64,000 nt of DNA from Cinnamomum chago (Eukaryota > Streptophyta > Magnoliopsida > Laurales > Lauraceae), in contig CP142452.1 in assembly GCA_038049695.1 (NCBI GenBank), positions 95,921,501 to 95,985,500 of the forward strand, given 5' to 3'. The stretch's first letter is position 1. The number at the start of each line of letters is the position of its first letter. The notes under the pieces were generated by a model. That model was given only the letters and a program-made list of their open reading frames with translations, did not search any database and was not told the origin of the DNA. Below are positions 1 through 11,251 of this stretch, piece by piece. The translations under genes were made by a program, and so were the position numbers.

Positions 1-1737
1 ATTGGGGCGTTACAGGTGAAGGGTCTGAGGTAGAATGTAGCCGGAGCTTGAATTTCATAAAATCTGAATTATTAGGGTAATGATTGGGTATTTATTGTAC
101 TACAATGTGTACTAGCTAGGCCACTTGAGAATTTGCTTGCTGCTGGCAAATCTTTTGAACTGGTTTTTTGTTAGATCAATGGCAGAGAAGGTTGGAAGAT
201 AGAGATGATGCACAAGCAAATGCTATCCTATCGATTCAAGCTCGTGCACAATTGTATGTGCCCTGAGTGATGACAAGTTAGAATTTCTCCATGTCCCTCT
301 AACCTGCTACTAAGCACGCCCACACAAATGTGAGAGAACACGTATAAGAAAAAACTTCTTGCTTGATTCCAACTTTCTTGATTACAAAATAATGTGCAAC
401 TACTTTCGAAACGTACAAACCTTTCCTGGAGAATTTAAGACTTTCCTGGAGTAAATAATGTGCAACTACTTTCAAAACTTACAAACCTTTCCTGGAGAAT
501 TTAAGACTATCCCGGAGTCTGCTAAAAACCTTTCATACTTTTCAAGATCTCCATTGATCTATTTGTACTCAATAGCCAAAAAGCTAGGCTGATAAGGTGG
601 AAGGCCCGCCGGCCCAATGGATTTTATGGATGGCCTGCCACATGGGATACACAAGAATGACGGGAACGTAGAAGTCAGTACCAACTCAAAAGTTTAAACT
701 GATAGGTTGAAGGTCAAAATAGGTATATAAAGACATGTCTAGCTCAAGACTTAGGCGATGTGGGATGTAGGATTTCCCAACATTATTAAGATAGGTCCAT
801 CCATTTGAGCACGTGCATCCCACTGCTCATGATGCCACCATCACATACATCCTTACTAAGTGGCACCTGTGGTGGAGTTGATAAAACAAAATAAAATATG
901 ACAAAAACCTAGGAAAGAGGAGGAAGAAGAAGAAGAAGAAGAATAAACGAGTCAGTGCCACTTAAATGTGAAGAAAAAGAAACCTCTTAGCTCTGAAGAA
1001 GAAGAAAAAACGAGCGGGGATATCCCTGCTCGTATATGCAGGTGAGTGGGGATATCGCCGCTTGGGGAAAAAAAAAATGAATCGAAAAGGGCCCATAGAA
1101 CTACTAGAGTCATTTCATATCTTCTAAGGCCATTTTTCTTTACAGTGAGTCTAATGAGATTTTTTTGATAAAATCGCCAAAGAAAATACAAAAGAATTCT
1201 CAAATTCAAATTAAGCAACTCCTTATTGTCGAACCTCATCATTAGATTGATCATATGAGTTTCACATGATTAGCTCCGTTATTTTCCTTTTCCTTTTTTT
1301 CAAAGGCTGGATAGAGGTGACACATATCAGGAGTTATAAGACATAATAATCCATTAGACATCACCACTTAAAAGTTGTGCCAAAACAAGAGATATTTGAG
1401 TTTAAACTGAAATGCATGGAAATTCACTCCTGGGTATTCTTCCAGGTAATTGTGGTTCGAAGTTCAAACTTTTGGCATTGCAAATGCACACCGTAAGCAT
1501 TATTTGAGTACTAAAAGACAATAAAGCAAGGTACAGAGCAGTTGATGTAGATTCTTCTCCGACAATTCTTCCGTAAGAAGTTGGAAGTGGAGAGAATCAC
1601 TTTACAACACTCCAACGAAAGGCCAACACGCAAGGTTAAGAGAAAAATCAATCCCACCAGCTACTTTCGCGAGGACAACCTGGTCATATCTCTTTGTCAA
1701 TATACAAAAGCTTTAAGTCTAGATGCACTTAAACCTT
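1..1737. other. Intergenic DNA, no gene recognised
   Basis: I see no domain-bearing reading frame and no clear transposon end here. The longest minus-strand frame, near 952-1254, is low-complexity and matches nothing I know. A short tandem duplication at 387-518 is listed separately. The last 100 bases may belong to the LINE that becomes readable from about 1738. Confidence 0.5.
387..518. repeat. Two-copy 66-bp tandem duplication
   Basis: A 66-bp unit beginning AAATAATGTGCAACTACTTT occurs twice in a row, at 387-452 and 453-518, with only a few differences. It is a simple local duplication with no visible function. Confidence 0.8.
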
Positions 1738-2860
1738 TGAAGAGGTGGTCTTGGAATTAGGAATCCCGGCCCAAGCTTAATAATCTGGTCCTCTTTGCCA
1801 AAAATTGCTGGAGGCACCTTCACAGTGAGAATCTCCTATGTACCCGGGTGCTTAAGGCAAAATATTGTCCAAACAAACCCCTATGGGAGGCTAAATATAA
1901 GAGCTACAACTCCTGGTTCTGAAAAGGTTTCGTAGAGGCATCTCTTTTATCAAAGCAACTATCAAATAGGTTGTTGATAACGGTGCAACTATCTCAGTGT
2001 GGATTCCTCGGACAGGATGGCTTTAGGACACCTTTCTCAGAAGTCTCGAACCCAAACATCTGTGTAAGGACCTGTGGGATTCTTTTAAAGAATGGGATGC
2101 CACTACGTTGCATAGTATTTTCAATCACTAGAGGGACGTTGAGGATATCCTTCCAATTTACATCCCGAGAATTGGGGTCGAGGACATGATAATTTGGCCG
2201 CACTCCAAAAGTGATTTTATCGAGACTAAATTGGCTTATAACCTTTCGGTTAGGGAGGCTGATCAGTCGAGGCATACCAACCAGCCCATTTGTTGGAAGA
2301 AGTTTTAGAAAATCCCTTTACCTCAACGAATTCTTTTTTCGGTTGGAAATGCCTCAAGAGATTTATCCCAGTGAAAACCCTCTTTGAATAGAATAGGTAA
2401 TGCGGACAACTCATGTCCAGTATGTGGGAATGAGGAAGGGACCCTGAAGCAGGGGCGGACCTACATGTAAGGCTCAGCCCCCTTAAGTTTTCAAAATTTT
2501 AATTTTTACCACTAAATTTTTTGTAATTTTTCATTTTGACTCCTAAATTGTTAATAAACTTTTTAAATAATTTTTACCCCCGCTAGTACCATCTTCTGGG
2601 TCCACCACTGCCCAGAAGCATGTCTTTTTCCAGTGTGATGGTACCATGGCAACTTGGTTTTCATCACAGTTGGGCTTAGCTTCCACGAAATTCCTACCGG
2701 AGGGATTTTGGATTGGTGGTGTGATCATTTTCACTACAAGAATCCCAAGACTTGAAGATATGGGTCCTACTATTATGGTGGACCATTTGAAAAGGGAGGA
2801 ATGACACCATTTTAAAAGGTTCACCCATGAACCCTCATAAACTCATTTTAAAAGCAAAAA
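1738..2860 (+). mobile_element. Decayed LINE (L1-type) fragment: end of reverse transcriptase and zf-RVT region
   Basis: Read across several frames, the plus strand gives the features typical of the C-terminal part of plant L1 polyproteins. First comes a GGLGIRNP-like stretch, then RVLKAKY and a WFxKG segment, then DIIWPHSKS followed by KLAYNLSVREA. Next is a WKKFWKIPLPQRILF(F)GWK segment and the Cys pair CPVCGNEEGTLK, followed after the inserted MITE by HVFFQCD. In plant LINEs this is the zinc-binding reverse-transcriptase domain (zf-RVT). Frameshifts and stops are frequent, the upstream endonuclease and RT core are absent, and no poly-A tail or TSD could be placed. It is a dead 5'-truncated copy. 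The 161-bp hAT MITE at 2450-2610 interrupts it between the Cys pair and the HxxxxC half of the zinc motif. Confidence 0.7.
2450..2610. mobile_element. hAT-type MITE inside the LINE fragment
   Basis: The 161-bp insert starts CAGGGGCGGACC and ends GGTCCACCACTG, giving imperfect terminal inverted repeats. It is flanked by an 8-bp duplication with one mismatch, CCCTGAAG at 2442-2449 and CCCAGAAG at 2611-2618. The 8-bp TSD and CAGGGGCGGA-like ends fit the hAT superfamily. Removing it rejoins the LINE zinc motif in frame (GTLK to HVFFQCD), which independently confirms the boundaries. It has no coding capacity. Confidence 0.75.
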
Positions 2861-2937
2861 GGATGCCCCGAGCCCCTTTCGGTATTGCTCTTCCCAATGG
2901 CTCAACTAACTTCTTCTGCTCTTACTCTCAACCTTTA

Positions 2938-3439
2938 GAGCATGTTTGTGTAGCCAATTTTCGTGGAAAAGATTGTAGTTTTCTGTGGAAAACTTCTTTT
3001 TCATGTATTTGGCGCGACAGTTTTCCGCGGAAATATTTTTTCGCCACGTCAGCTTTTTCTTTCCTAGACATGGAAATAGACTTCCTATGGGGGGGGGGGG
3101 GGGGTATGGGAAGTCCATTTCCACGGAACTGACCCCTCCAATTTCCTCTCTCTCACCCTCACTCCACCCAACCACCCTCTTTCTTCCTCTTCCCCTCCCA
3201 ACCCCACACACATACCAACCCACCCACCCAATAATCTTCACTAAAAAGTGGTTTTTACTAAAGAAATCTATAGCTGCACCAAACAACATTAGCACTAATT
3301 CATCGAGAAAAACTTTTTTGCATCAAACATAAAATCTTGACTTCCGCGGAAAAACTTTTCCAAAGAATTTAAAACCATGGATTTTGCTGATGTGGCAATT
3401 TCTAATTTCCACGAAAATTACATGTACACAAACGTGCCC
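2938..3439. mobile_element. PIF/Harbinger (Tourist-like) MITE
   Basis: A 502-bp element with TIRs GAGCATGTTTGTGTA at the left and, on the reverse strand, GGGCACGTTTGTGTA at the right. The similarity continues into AATTTTCGTGGAAA on both sides. It is flanked by the 3-bp duplication TTA (2935-2937 and 3440-3442), the hallmark of PIF/Harbinger insertion. The interior is non-coding and has several TTCCGCGGAA-like palindromic pieces and a run of 16 G at 3089-3104. Confidence 0.8.
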
Positions 3440-3442
3440 TTA

Positions 3443-5079
3443 GAGATTCCCAACGTGGTCATGATTTTTCTCGGATGATGCCGATTCGGCAGATAGTGGC
3501 TCTTCAGCCTTTGGTTTTTGTGGGGTGAAAATTCAAATTAATAATCAAATCAGGTTTGGGTTAAGGCCAACCCAACCTGACCCACTAATCCAGTTTAGGC
3601 ATTAATACGAAATAAAGAATCAATAACCCCCAGCATGCAGTTATGAAGGAGTTAATTTCTGGATTCAAGAATTCCCACGATATGAGGCATGGCAGTTATC
3701 AGAAGATTATGGGGGAGGGAGGAGAACATGTGCAGGTGGTGGGAGAGAATCCAAGGAAATGGAAAATATATGAAGAAAAAGGGACCAGATGAAGAGGTAT
3801 GCATAATTTTTCAATTAAACAGAGCACAAATCAAGAAAAAGGTCCATTGGCTAACTTAAGTATCGGAGTAACCTCGGTCGAACCTCGGTCGAACCATCCA
3901 ATTGAGTTCTCACGGTGAATTTATGCGTTCCAGGAAGAGAGATCAGATACAGTATCAGGTGAAAGGGCAATTATACATAAATTAAATGCTCTTATTTTCC
4001 AAACCTCCACCCGCCTTAGACAGTTATACGTACGGAAGTTGGAAATGGAGATGCAAAACATGGACTAAGTCATTGAGTTTCATGTTCTATATAAATGGCT
4101 GAATTTCTACTGTTGTGGTGTTGTTCATGGTCTGTATTTTCTAGGCACGTATCCTTGCTTCTTTTGTACTGATTTGTACCCCAACAACTACTGAGATTTG
4201 TATTTTAAGTACATTTATGCTGGCTTAGAAGTTTAAATCCAGTGTGTTTTCTGAGGGCATGTAACTTTTTTCAAGGATAATTAGTTCAGTAATACTTTTA
4301 ATGATGAGGAACTTTTATGATAAGGTCAAGGACCCTGGTTTCAATTTTCAAGACGGGATTTGTATTCGTGAGTACTTATCTTTGCTGTTGATTTCTACAA
4401 ATGTAAATGGATCAAAGATTACATTGTTTTTATTTCTTTTCCAGCATACTTAAGAAGTACTAACAAATCAACTGTTGTGCACTTGTATATTTTATCTAGC
4501 TACCTTGTTGCATTTTTATTTCATTTTTCATTATCTTGTCCAGATACTGGGCCATCTCTTATGTTGAACCTTTCACTCCTGATGGTACACTCGTCTTGCT
4601 TTGAAGAGGAACATGCTGAAATCAAAAGCTTTCATATCAGATGCGTCTCTCATTATTGAACTTATCAGAGGTAACCATTTTGGCGCCTTGAGGGACCCAC
4701 CTGTCATCAATTCAACCTTTTTTCACTCACTAAACTTCCTGTGAATTGACGCTTTCCACAAGTGGACACAAGTCATAATTATACATGGACATGATCTAGG
4801 CCTTCGTTTTAAATTGGTGATCACATGAAACTCAATGACTTAGGATCCTCTGATAAATGACAGCTTCAGCTTCTGCTGATAGTAGACATCTAGACCCTTT
4901 ATGAACCTTTCATTTATCGGTAAATAAAAAATAAAAAACAAAAAATAAAAAACTTTCATTAAAAGGGAGAAGAAGAAAACGAACAAAACCTCTTCTTTTG
5001 GCTAAAGCATCTGTCATCAAATTGGCCAATTTAATATAAGCTTATGACAAAAGACTAAGTTAATTAATGCTTTAGCCCT
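3443..5079. other. Intergenic DNA, nothing recognised
   Basis: No reading frame with a known domain and no element ends were found. A 60-residue frame near 4477-4659 is leucine-rich, has no family signature and is probably chance. Confidence 0.5.
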
Positions 5080-5092
5080 CTATGACCTTTTT

Positions 5093-5269
5093 TATTTTTT
5101 TGCTGCTATCGGAGGGTTCCCAACCCTTTGGGCTGGATTAATCCCTCCGGACCCAGAGGGAAGTCGGGTAAAATCCCCTGTAGCCCCAGTGTGGTAGTAC
5201 AGTTTTGAACTCACAATCTCCAAGTGCAAACTGTGGTCCTAGGCCAACTGAGCTACCCCTTGGGGTTTA
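5093..5269 (-). mobile_element. tRNA-derived SINE with 13-bp target-site duplication
   Basis: On the minus strand the element begins near AAGGGGTAGCTCAGTTGG, which contains a tRNA-like A box. About 40 bases later is a B-box-like GTGAGTTCAAAAC, and the 3' end is A-rich, seen as T-rich sequence at 5093-5110 on the plus strand. It is flanked by a perfect 13-bp direct repeat, CTATGACCTTTTT, at 5080-5092 and 5270-5282. Internal Pol III boxes, an A-rich tail and a long TSD together identify a SINE. It would have been mobilised by a LINE in trans. Its total length of 177 bp is usual for plant SINEs. Confidence 0.88.
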
Positions 5270-5282
5270 CTATGACCTTTTT

Positions 5283-6836
5283 AACTAGATATTTGGTGAA
5301 GTGCTCCATGAGTATTCAGTGGTCAGCAAAAAAAAAAAAATATTGCCTTCTGTTAACTTTAGTTATCTTAATTGTTAGAGATAATAGCATATTTTTATTC
5401 ATGAGAGGATCTAATGTCAGAAATATATAGAAAATACAAAACAAAACCATAATGAAAAATGAAGGTGAAGGGATACACATCCAGGTTATTTGGGACTTCA
5501 TCGGGCTATATATATATACTTGCTTGTGTGTTATATGTGAGAGTAGGGACAACAAATCCTATACAGAGACTGTTTCTTTTCTTTTTCTTTTTTTTCAGAA
5601 TTTTCTGTTGTCCGGGAATTATGAATTTTCTGTCAGAAGTTATTTGTTTTTAAGTAAAATTTTGAGAATTCAGAAATCTCAACATTCTCAGATATATACC
5701 CAGAATTAAGCATTCCCACATCCCTGTGGCTATTTGTGATGTTCAGAAACCCAAGTTTTTACATGGCAGTCCAGTGTCCTGGCTCATGAACGGTCATTTT
5801 AGGCAAGAGCCTCACTTGTGGCTCTCGTATTTTGCAGCTGAAATAGGACGTAGATATGAATATCTTCATATCGGATGGGAGTAGTAGATTCCATATTTTT
5901 AAATTTTTAGTTTTATATCTTTTTGACGTTTTGTTTTGTTTTGTAGGATTTTTACATTCCAATATTTTTTCTTGATTTCTATAGGTTGTATGGAATAGGA
6001 TCTATAAATTAATGAGCACTCTAATAGCTAGCTATGAATCTGCAATTAGATGCACTATATAGAATCTATTCATTTGAATCTTGATATTCACAATTGCATA
6101 GACAGGTGTAATCTAGTTTGAAATTTTAGTAGCTATGAACATGGAATGTATGGTATCTTAGATGTATGAAGTTCTGAGCTAGAAATTGCATAAAGGAAAA
6201 AAAAGATCCACGAGGACGGAATTTAACAACATTTCAAAGATCTAGCTCCAACATCTATTGGACCTGCGAATTCTAATATAAGAACCTACGGCTTTGATAT
6301 TTTGAGGAAACAAGAAAAACTTGGTATTAATTCTGTTAGATTTTACTGTCGGTCCCAAGCACGATTAAAGAAAGAGGGTTGCGTTAGATAGGTTGACAAC
6401 TAATATAAAAATTTATCACAACCCAAATATAATTTTTGAGGTAATAATATTCCTAGATTTCGCTACTTACCTAAAGATTTGCATTATGATCGGAATGGAG
6501 AAACATAATTCGCATATTTGACCCAATATAGCTAGTACAAGGATTTGATGATGATGAGTACTTGATATTGATAGAATCGTGTGAACTACATATATGTGAA
6601 CAGTCATTGCTTATATTCTCCTACTAAATCCCAAGGACCACATGACTAGTAAATGCCCAATTCAAAAGTAACTCATTACTTAGTGGGTTCCTCTCTTTTT
6701 TTTTTCCCAACACTATAGAACTCTGTTTAGAAAACCTTGTAATCCACGTTTTGCTTGTTTGCTCCTCATGGTTGTGTGTATGAAGTACGAAAATTAGGGG
6801 AAATAATTCACTCACCTTATTGATGAATGAGAGAGG
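5283..6836. other. Intergenic AT-rich DNA, nothing recognised
   Basis: Only short AT-rich frames occur here, with no domain signature. The segment ends where similarity to 43263 onward begins. Confidence 0.5.
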
Positions 6837-7362
6837 ATCATACAAATTTATCAAAATCAGAAAGACCGGGGCAAATTGGCATTTGAAGGCTAGGCCAGCC
6901 TGAGCTTAGCTAACCCGAGCCAAGCCTACATTGGGTTGGATTGGGCTCTATTTCTAGGCCAGTGGGCTGCGTCTAGGCCTATGTTTTTGGCCCAATCATT
7001 AAATGGGGGCGGCCATGGCCTATATATGTTCGGGGACTGGTACGCCGCGAAATAGTTAACACTATAAGCTTTACTTTCAGGTGGGTGGTCTGGTTCCTGG
7101 CCTAAACTTCAGGCCTCATAAACAAATGTGCCAGGGCTTGTCAATAGGCGTTGCGAGTTCTTTAGACTCGATGAGGTACATTGTTCACTGGTCCAGATTC
7201 CATACATAAAACAGGACCCACTACAGCTATTACAGACCAAAACTCGACCAAGGGCCAATCCTAATTTTTTCACTAGGTGGTTTAATTAATAAACTGTTTA
7301 CACCAAAATACAGCACAACATGCAGTTCACAAGTGAAAGGAAAAGTATGCATTGAAGTATTT
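6837..7362. repeat. Duplicated segment, copy A, left part
   Basis: From ATCATACAAATTTATC onward this matches 43263-43800 nearly base for base with scattered changes, for example around 7050-7240 against 43490-43680. The match resumes after the Tat element at 18630. The Tat element therefore split copy A of a duplicated segment whose intact partner holds the 3' end of the ankyrin gene at 44075-47532. Confidence 0.85.
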
Positions 7363-7367
7363 GTATG

Positions 7368-8043
7368 TATAAGTGCAGAAAAATATACTCACAAGATCAG
7401 GATGCCTTCAAGGACTTACTCAGAGTACCAGAGAAGGAGCTGCGTGTCTGTTGAACCTGAAAGGGGAGAAGAGAACGGTCAAAGGACCCTGGCTGGGGCA
7501 GCGCAGGGCTCTCCGACGCTCAAGTTAGCAGTGATCGGAGAAGAAGAAGGAAGAGAGGTCTAGGTTGCATGTAAGAGAGTGCATACCTCCATCTTGGGTC
7601 GTCCTATGCTTTATATGAGAGATTACTTTGGCGCCTGCGCCAGTGGGCCTCGTGATGTGACTAGGGTCTCATCAGCCCACACAGTCATTAATGAGGGTCC
7701 ATCACAGCCCTCATTGCATTTAATGAGGGTCCGATCAGCCCACATTGCATTTAATGCCAGTCACATTGGGCCAGACCTTGCCCTGATCTGTTGACGGCTG
7801 AGGTCTCATCGGACCCCTTTCTTGGCCCCCGTCCTTATGGGGGCTGTAGCCAAGGGATGCAGTTCTAGTCCGTGTAGCCGAGACTGGGCGGGGTGGCGTG
7901 GCCGAGCCGAATTGGATATCACTTTTCCGATATCAGCATCTAGTGCCGAAACTGAAGTAACGCTGGGTCCGCGTCCGAGGCCAAAAATGACGCGCCTAAC
8001 CGAAACCGAATAGGGAGTTAACTCGCGAGATGGGTCCCACACA
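7368..8043 (-). repeat. 3' LTR of the Tat element
   Basis: In minus orientation it runs TGTGTGGGACCC to CTGCACTTATA; the terminal TG/CA is damaged in this copy (TATA where the other LTR has TACA). A TATA-like CATATAAAGC on the minus strand near 7608-7617 fits the U3 promoter. It pairs with 17949-18624. Confidence 0.92.
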
Positions 8044-8058
8044 ATAGCCCCCCAGCTC
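8044..8058 (-). promoter_or_regulatory. Polypurine tract of the Tat element
   Basis: Directly before the 3' LTR in minus orientation the sequence reads GAGCTGGGGGGCTAT, a G-run-based polypurine tract that would prime plus-strand DNA synthesis. Confidence 0.75.
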
Positions 8059-8730
8059 TTGACCTCTTGGGCCGATGCGGCCCTGAGGTTGAGAGCTGAA
8101 CTGGTCTTCCGAAACCACTCAGCATTTATTCTGTTGGCGCCCCCAGCTAAGAATTCGGACCGTTCGGCTTTAAGGCGTAGCCGTCGTTTCATTCGCCCGA
8201 GGCAATCAAGAGGGCGATAAATGCAGAGACTATGATTGGCATTGGATGGCGGACCGTCGGCGCCACGCGTTATTGCCCGAGAGGCTTCCTTGTCACCTCG
8301 AGGCGGCGTGGGGAGGGAATCGAGACGACACCTCGCACGCCTCCCCTTTGAATTTCGGGATGGCGCCCCTCCCTTCCCTTTAAAGGCTTGCAGGCTTGTC
8401 TTCTCTCCATTTTCGCTTTCGTTCTTTCTTGCCCTCTGCGTTGGTCTCTGCTTCCTCTGCTAGAACTTCGGATCTCCGGCCTGAACCAGCGCTTCCAGAC
8501 CAGAACCAGCACCACCCTTACAGAATCAGAACTCCTAGTTGTTTTTCTATGGCCATCGCCTGCGGTCCGTCCGTCAGTCAGACCCTGCCTCTGTTGAATT
8601 AGTGAGTCCCTCATTCTTTCTTCTTTGTTTATATTTCTGACTAAGAACCCTAGGGTTCCCTCTGTCCCCCATTTTTTCGTTCTGCGTCTGCTCCTCCTTA
8701 GGGCTTCGTTAGGATTTCTTAGATTTAGGA

Positions 8731-10909
8731 ATGGGGGCTTTCAGTCACTGGATAGATTCCCAATCGGCCCTAGCAGAGCTCAGGAGGACCTTCAAGATCC
8801 CGGAGGACGTCCGGATGAAGGCCTCCGACCGGTCATCTGGCTATACTTTCAGTAACGGCTGGATGTCATTCCCCCTAATTGCCATTATCGAAGGTGGGGT
8901 TAGATTCCCCCTTCATCCCATTCTGAGGTCCTGCCTCCGAGCATGGAACCTCTGTCCATGCCAACTGATGCCCAACGGCTACAAGATCATCATGGGCGTA
9001 GCCGAACTGAATAGGATCTTAGGAATTAGCCTCGGCGTCCATGACATCGAAGATGTCTATGATCTCTGCAAGACCCAAGACGGCAACACGTATTATCTTC
9101 GGGTTAAAGCCAAGTGTTCTCCTCTCATCACGGCCTTGGAGGACTCGAATAAATACGCCGGAGATGATCGGCTACTCGTCTCCGGCAACTGGGAGTTCGG
9201 AGGGGCCGAATCCGAGACCACATGGAGAGTCCAGGTCCCGCGGACCTTCGGGACACCGCCGAGTAATGCCCTGTCCCTTCTGCCGGGTTTCGGATTATGA
9301 CTTTCCTCGTTAACTTTTACTCTAAGTCTATTCTTTCCTTTTGCAGGCCTTCTCCAGCGAAAGTGAGACGCTCACCTCGACCGTTGGAGGAGGAACAAAG
9401 AGTGGCTGGATAAAAGATACCGATACCGAGGCCACCACAACAGAGCAGCTTTCTCCTTACTTGGGTACGAGCCGAAGTACGCGTCTTATACGCGGAAGTC
9501 AGGCCGTCCTGGGGAGATAATTCTTGCTTTGGCCGAGGCTGCGAGCGGGCCTGTCACTGTTGCCGAAGCTTCCTCGTCGGCTGCTACGGCCGAGAGCGAT
9601 CCCTTGAGGGAGGTCAAAAACTTCTCAGACTCCGAAGAGATGGAGAGGCGTCGGCCAGCCTATCAACCGCGCAATTTAGCGGCGGCCATCTTTGGCGAGC
9701 AGAGAGCCGCCTCCAGCGCCCGTCCTCCCTCTTCCACCTCGATCGTTCCAGCGGTTCCCGAGGCCCAGCCCGCCGCTGAAGAGAGCGAGAGGCCCCGAAA
9801 GAGGGCAAGGGGGAAGTCCCCTGTCCGCGAAGACCGGCCACGGCAATCGCTGGTAATCAGGGAGAGGGCCAGAGCAGAGGAACCAATTCGGTCCGAGGCC
9901 TCGCCGGATCGGCGCTTTGAGTCGCCTCACGCCATAGTCTCGGTCGAACCAGAGGCCTTCAAGCCCGACCTCGAACTGTGGCCGGGGAGACCGCTGAACG
10001 TCGAGGACAAGGTCGTCGGGAACTCGGCCGTGATTACGGCTCTCTGCCGAGCCTGCGCGCTCCCCAAGGACGTGGAGAGGCACCAGGCAGAGGATAGTTC
10101 TCAGCTACTCATGAGAACGCTGCAGCACTCCTTCTTGGTAAGTGCCGATTTTCTGACTAACGATCACACTAGGTTCTCTGTGCGCGGTGCTAAATCTCGT
10201 CCGTCTCTTGCAGGTTGTCCAAAGGCTCCCGCTGGTCCTGAACAGGATCGCGGAGGAAGACGCTCGGCTGAACCGCTTGGCGGAGGAGAAAGAGCAGGCC
10301 GAAGCTGCAATGTCGGCCAAGAGCGAGGAGTTGAAGGAGGCTGAGGCCAAAAGGGCCGAGCTGGATGCCCAGGTCGTCTCAACGGTGTGTGAGCTCTCCC
10401 AAGCAAAAGCCGAATCGTTGACCTTACAGGAGAGGCTCGTCGCCGAGAATAGGAGGTCGGCTGAGCTAACGGCCGAGCTGGAGCGAGAGAAGGCGGCAAG
10501 GGAGGAACTCCTCGCGTCGAGACAAGCAGAAGTCGACGCCCCCTTCCTCGAAGGGACCGAAGATGCTGGGCGGAACTACACCGACCAAATTACGCAGCTG
10601 AGCCAGCAACTGTTCCGACCAAATTACGGCTGTCGGGCCGTGCTCAAGGAGATGGGGGTCTCGGAAGATCACCCGCTATATCTGAACCCTCCTGAGTTCA
10701 GGCCCCCAGCACCTGCCGAGACTACAGCCTCACCGCCTCCGGAGACTCCTGCCTCTCCACCTCCGAAGACTCCTGCCTCTCCTTCGCCAGAGATCCCTGC
10801 TCCCCCTCCAGAGGCCCCCGCTGACACGGCCCTGGGGTCTTCCGAAGCCAACACAACAGCCGATCCCGCGGTGGTCATCATTGACGAAGTCGAAGCGGGG
10901 TCGTCTTGA
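8731..10909 (+). pseudogene. Antisense three-exon gene of the Tat element (putative gypsy-type transposon domain plus coiled coil)
   Basis: It lies on the strand opposite to gag-pol, between the tandem array and the 3' LTR. My exon model is 8731-9262, 9347-10137 and 10214-10909. The donors are GTAATG and GTAAGT, the acceptors are TTTTGCAG and CTCTTGCAG, and the phases agree, for 672 codons plus stop. Residues 1-177 contain FPLHP and PNGYKII-like motifs and LGVHDIEDVYDLCK. These resemble the domain annotated in plants as a putative gypsy-type transposon protein (Transposase_28-like). Exon 2 is charged and low in complexity. Exon 3 starts with a long Glu/Ala/Lys coiled coil (about residues 446-540) and ends in a Pro-rich repeat of PPETPAS type. 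One in-frame TGA at 9364-9366 (codon 184) breaks an otherwise open frame. The function is unknown; no catalytic motif is seen. A related copy lies at the right edge of the window. Confidence 0.75.
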
Positions 10910-11251
10910 GCTTCGTTTTTGTTTCTTTGTTTAATGAAAGATGTAATCTTCTTTTGTTTCTTTTTGTTTTGGCAGTGGTGTAACTGGACCTTTGTAAATT
11001 TTATCAATGAAATTCCTTCGTTTCTCAAATGAAGTTTGTCTCTTTTGAATTCCATTTTGTTTGTGGCTTGCTACTTGCATGGGGATGTGCGTTTCTGCTT
11101 CTTTGCCCTTTCTTCTCTTTTTTCTTGTTTGTACTTTTCACGTGTGGGGGTTCGGTAGAGGTAGATCGACTGGATTAGGGTATGCCACTGGCACTAGTTC
11201 CTTGCTAAGCTCACTCGTCTCGGCAGCATAGCCGTTATGCCAAGCGGAAAT

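Noticed and set aside
2827-3332. Overlapping frames on both strands around the G-run
   Set aside because: They are read through a MITE and a homopolymer and have no domain.
7333-7794. Plus-strand frames over the Tat LTR (also near 18160-18375)
   Set aside because: They lie inside the LTRs and recur only because the LTR is repeated.
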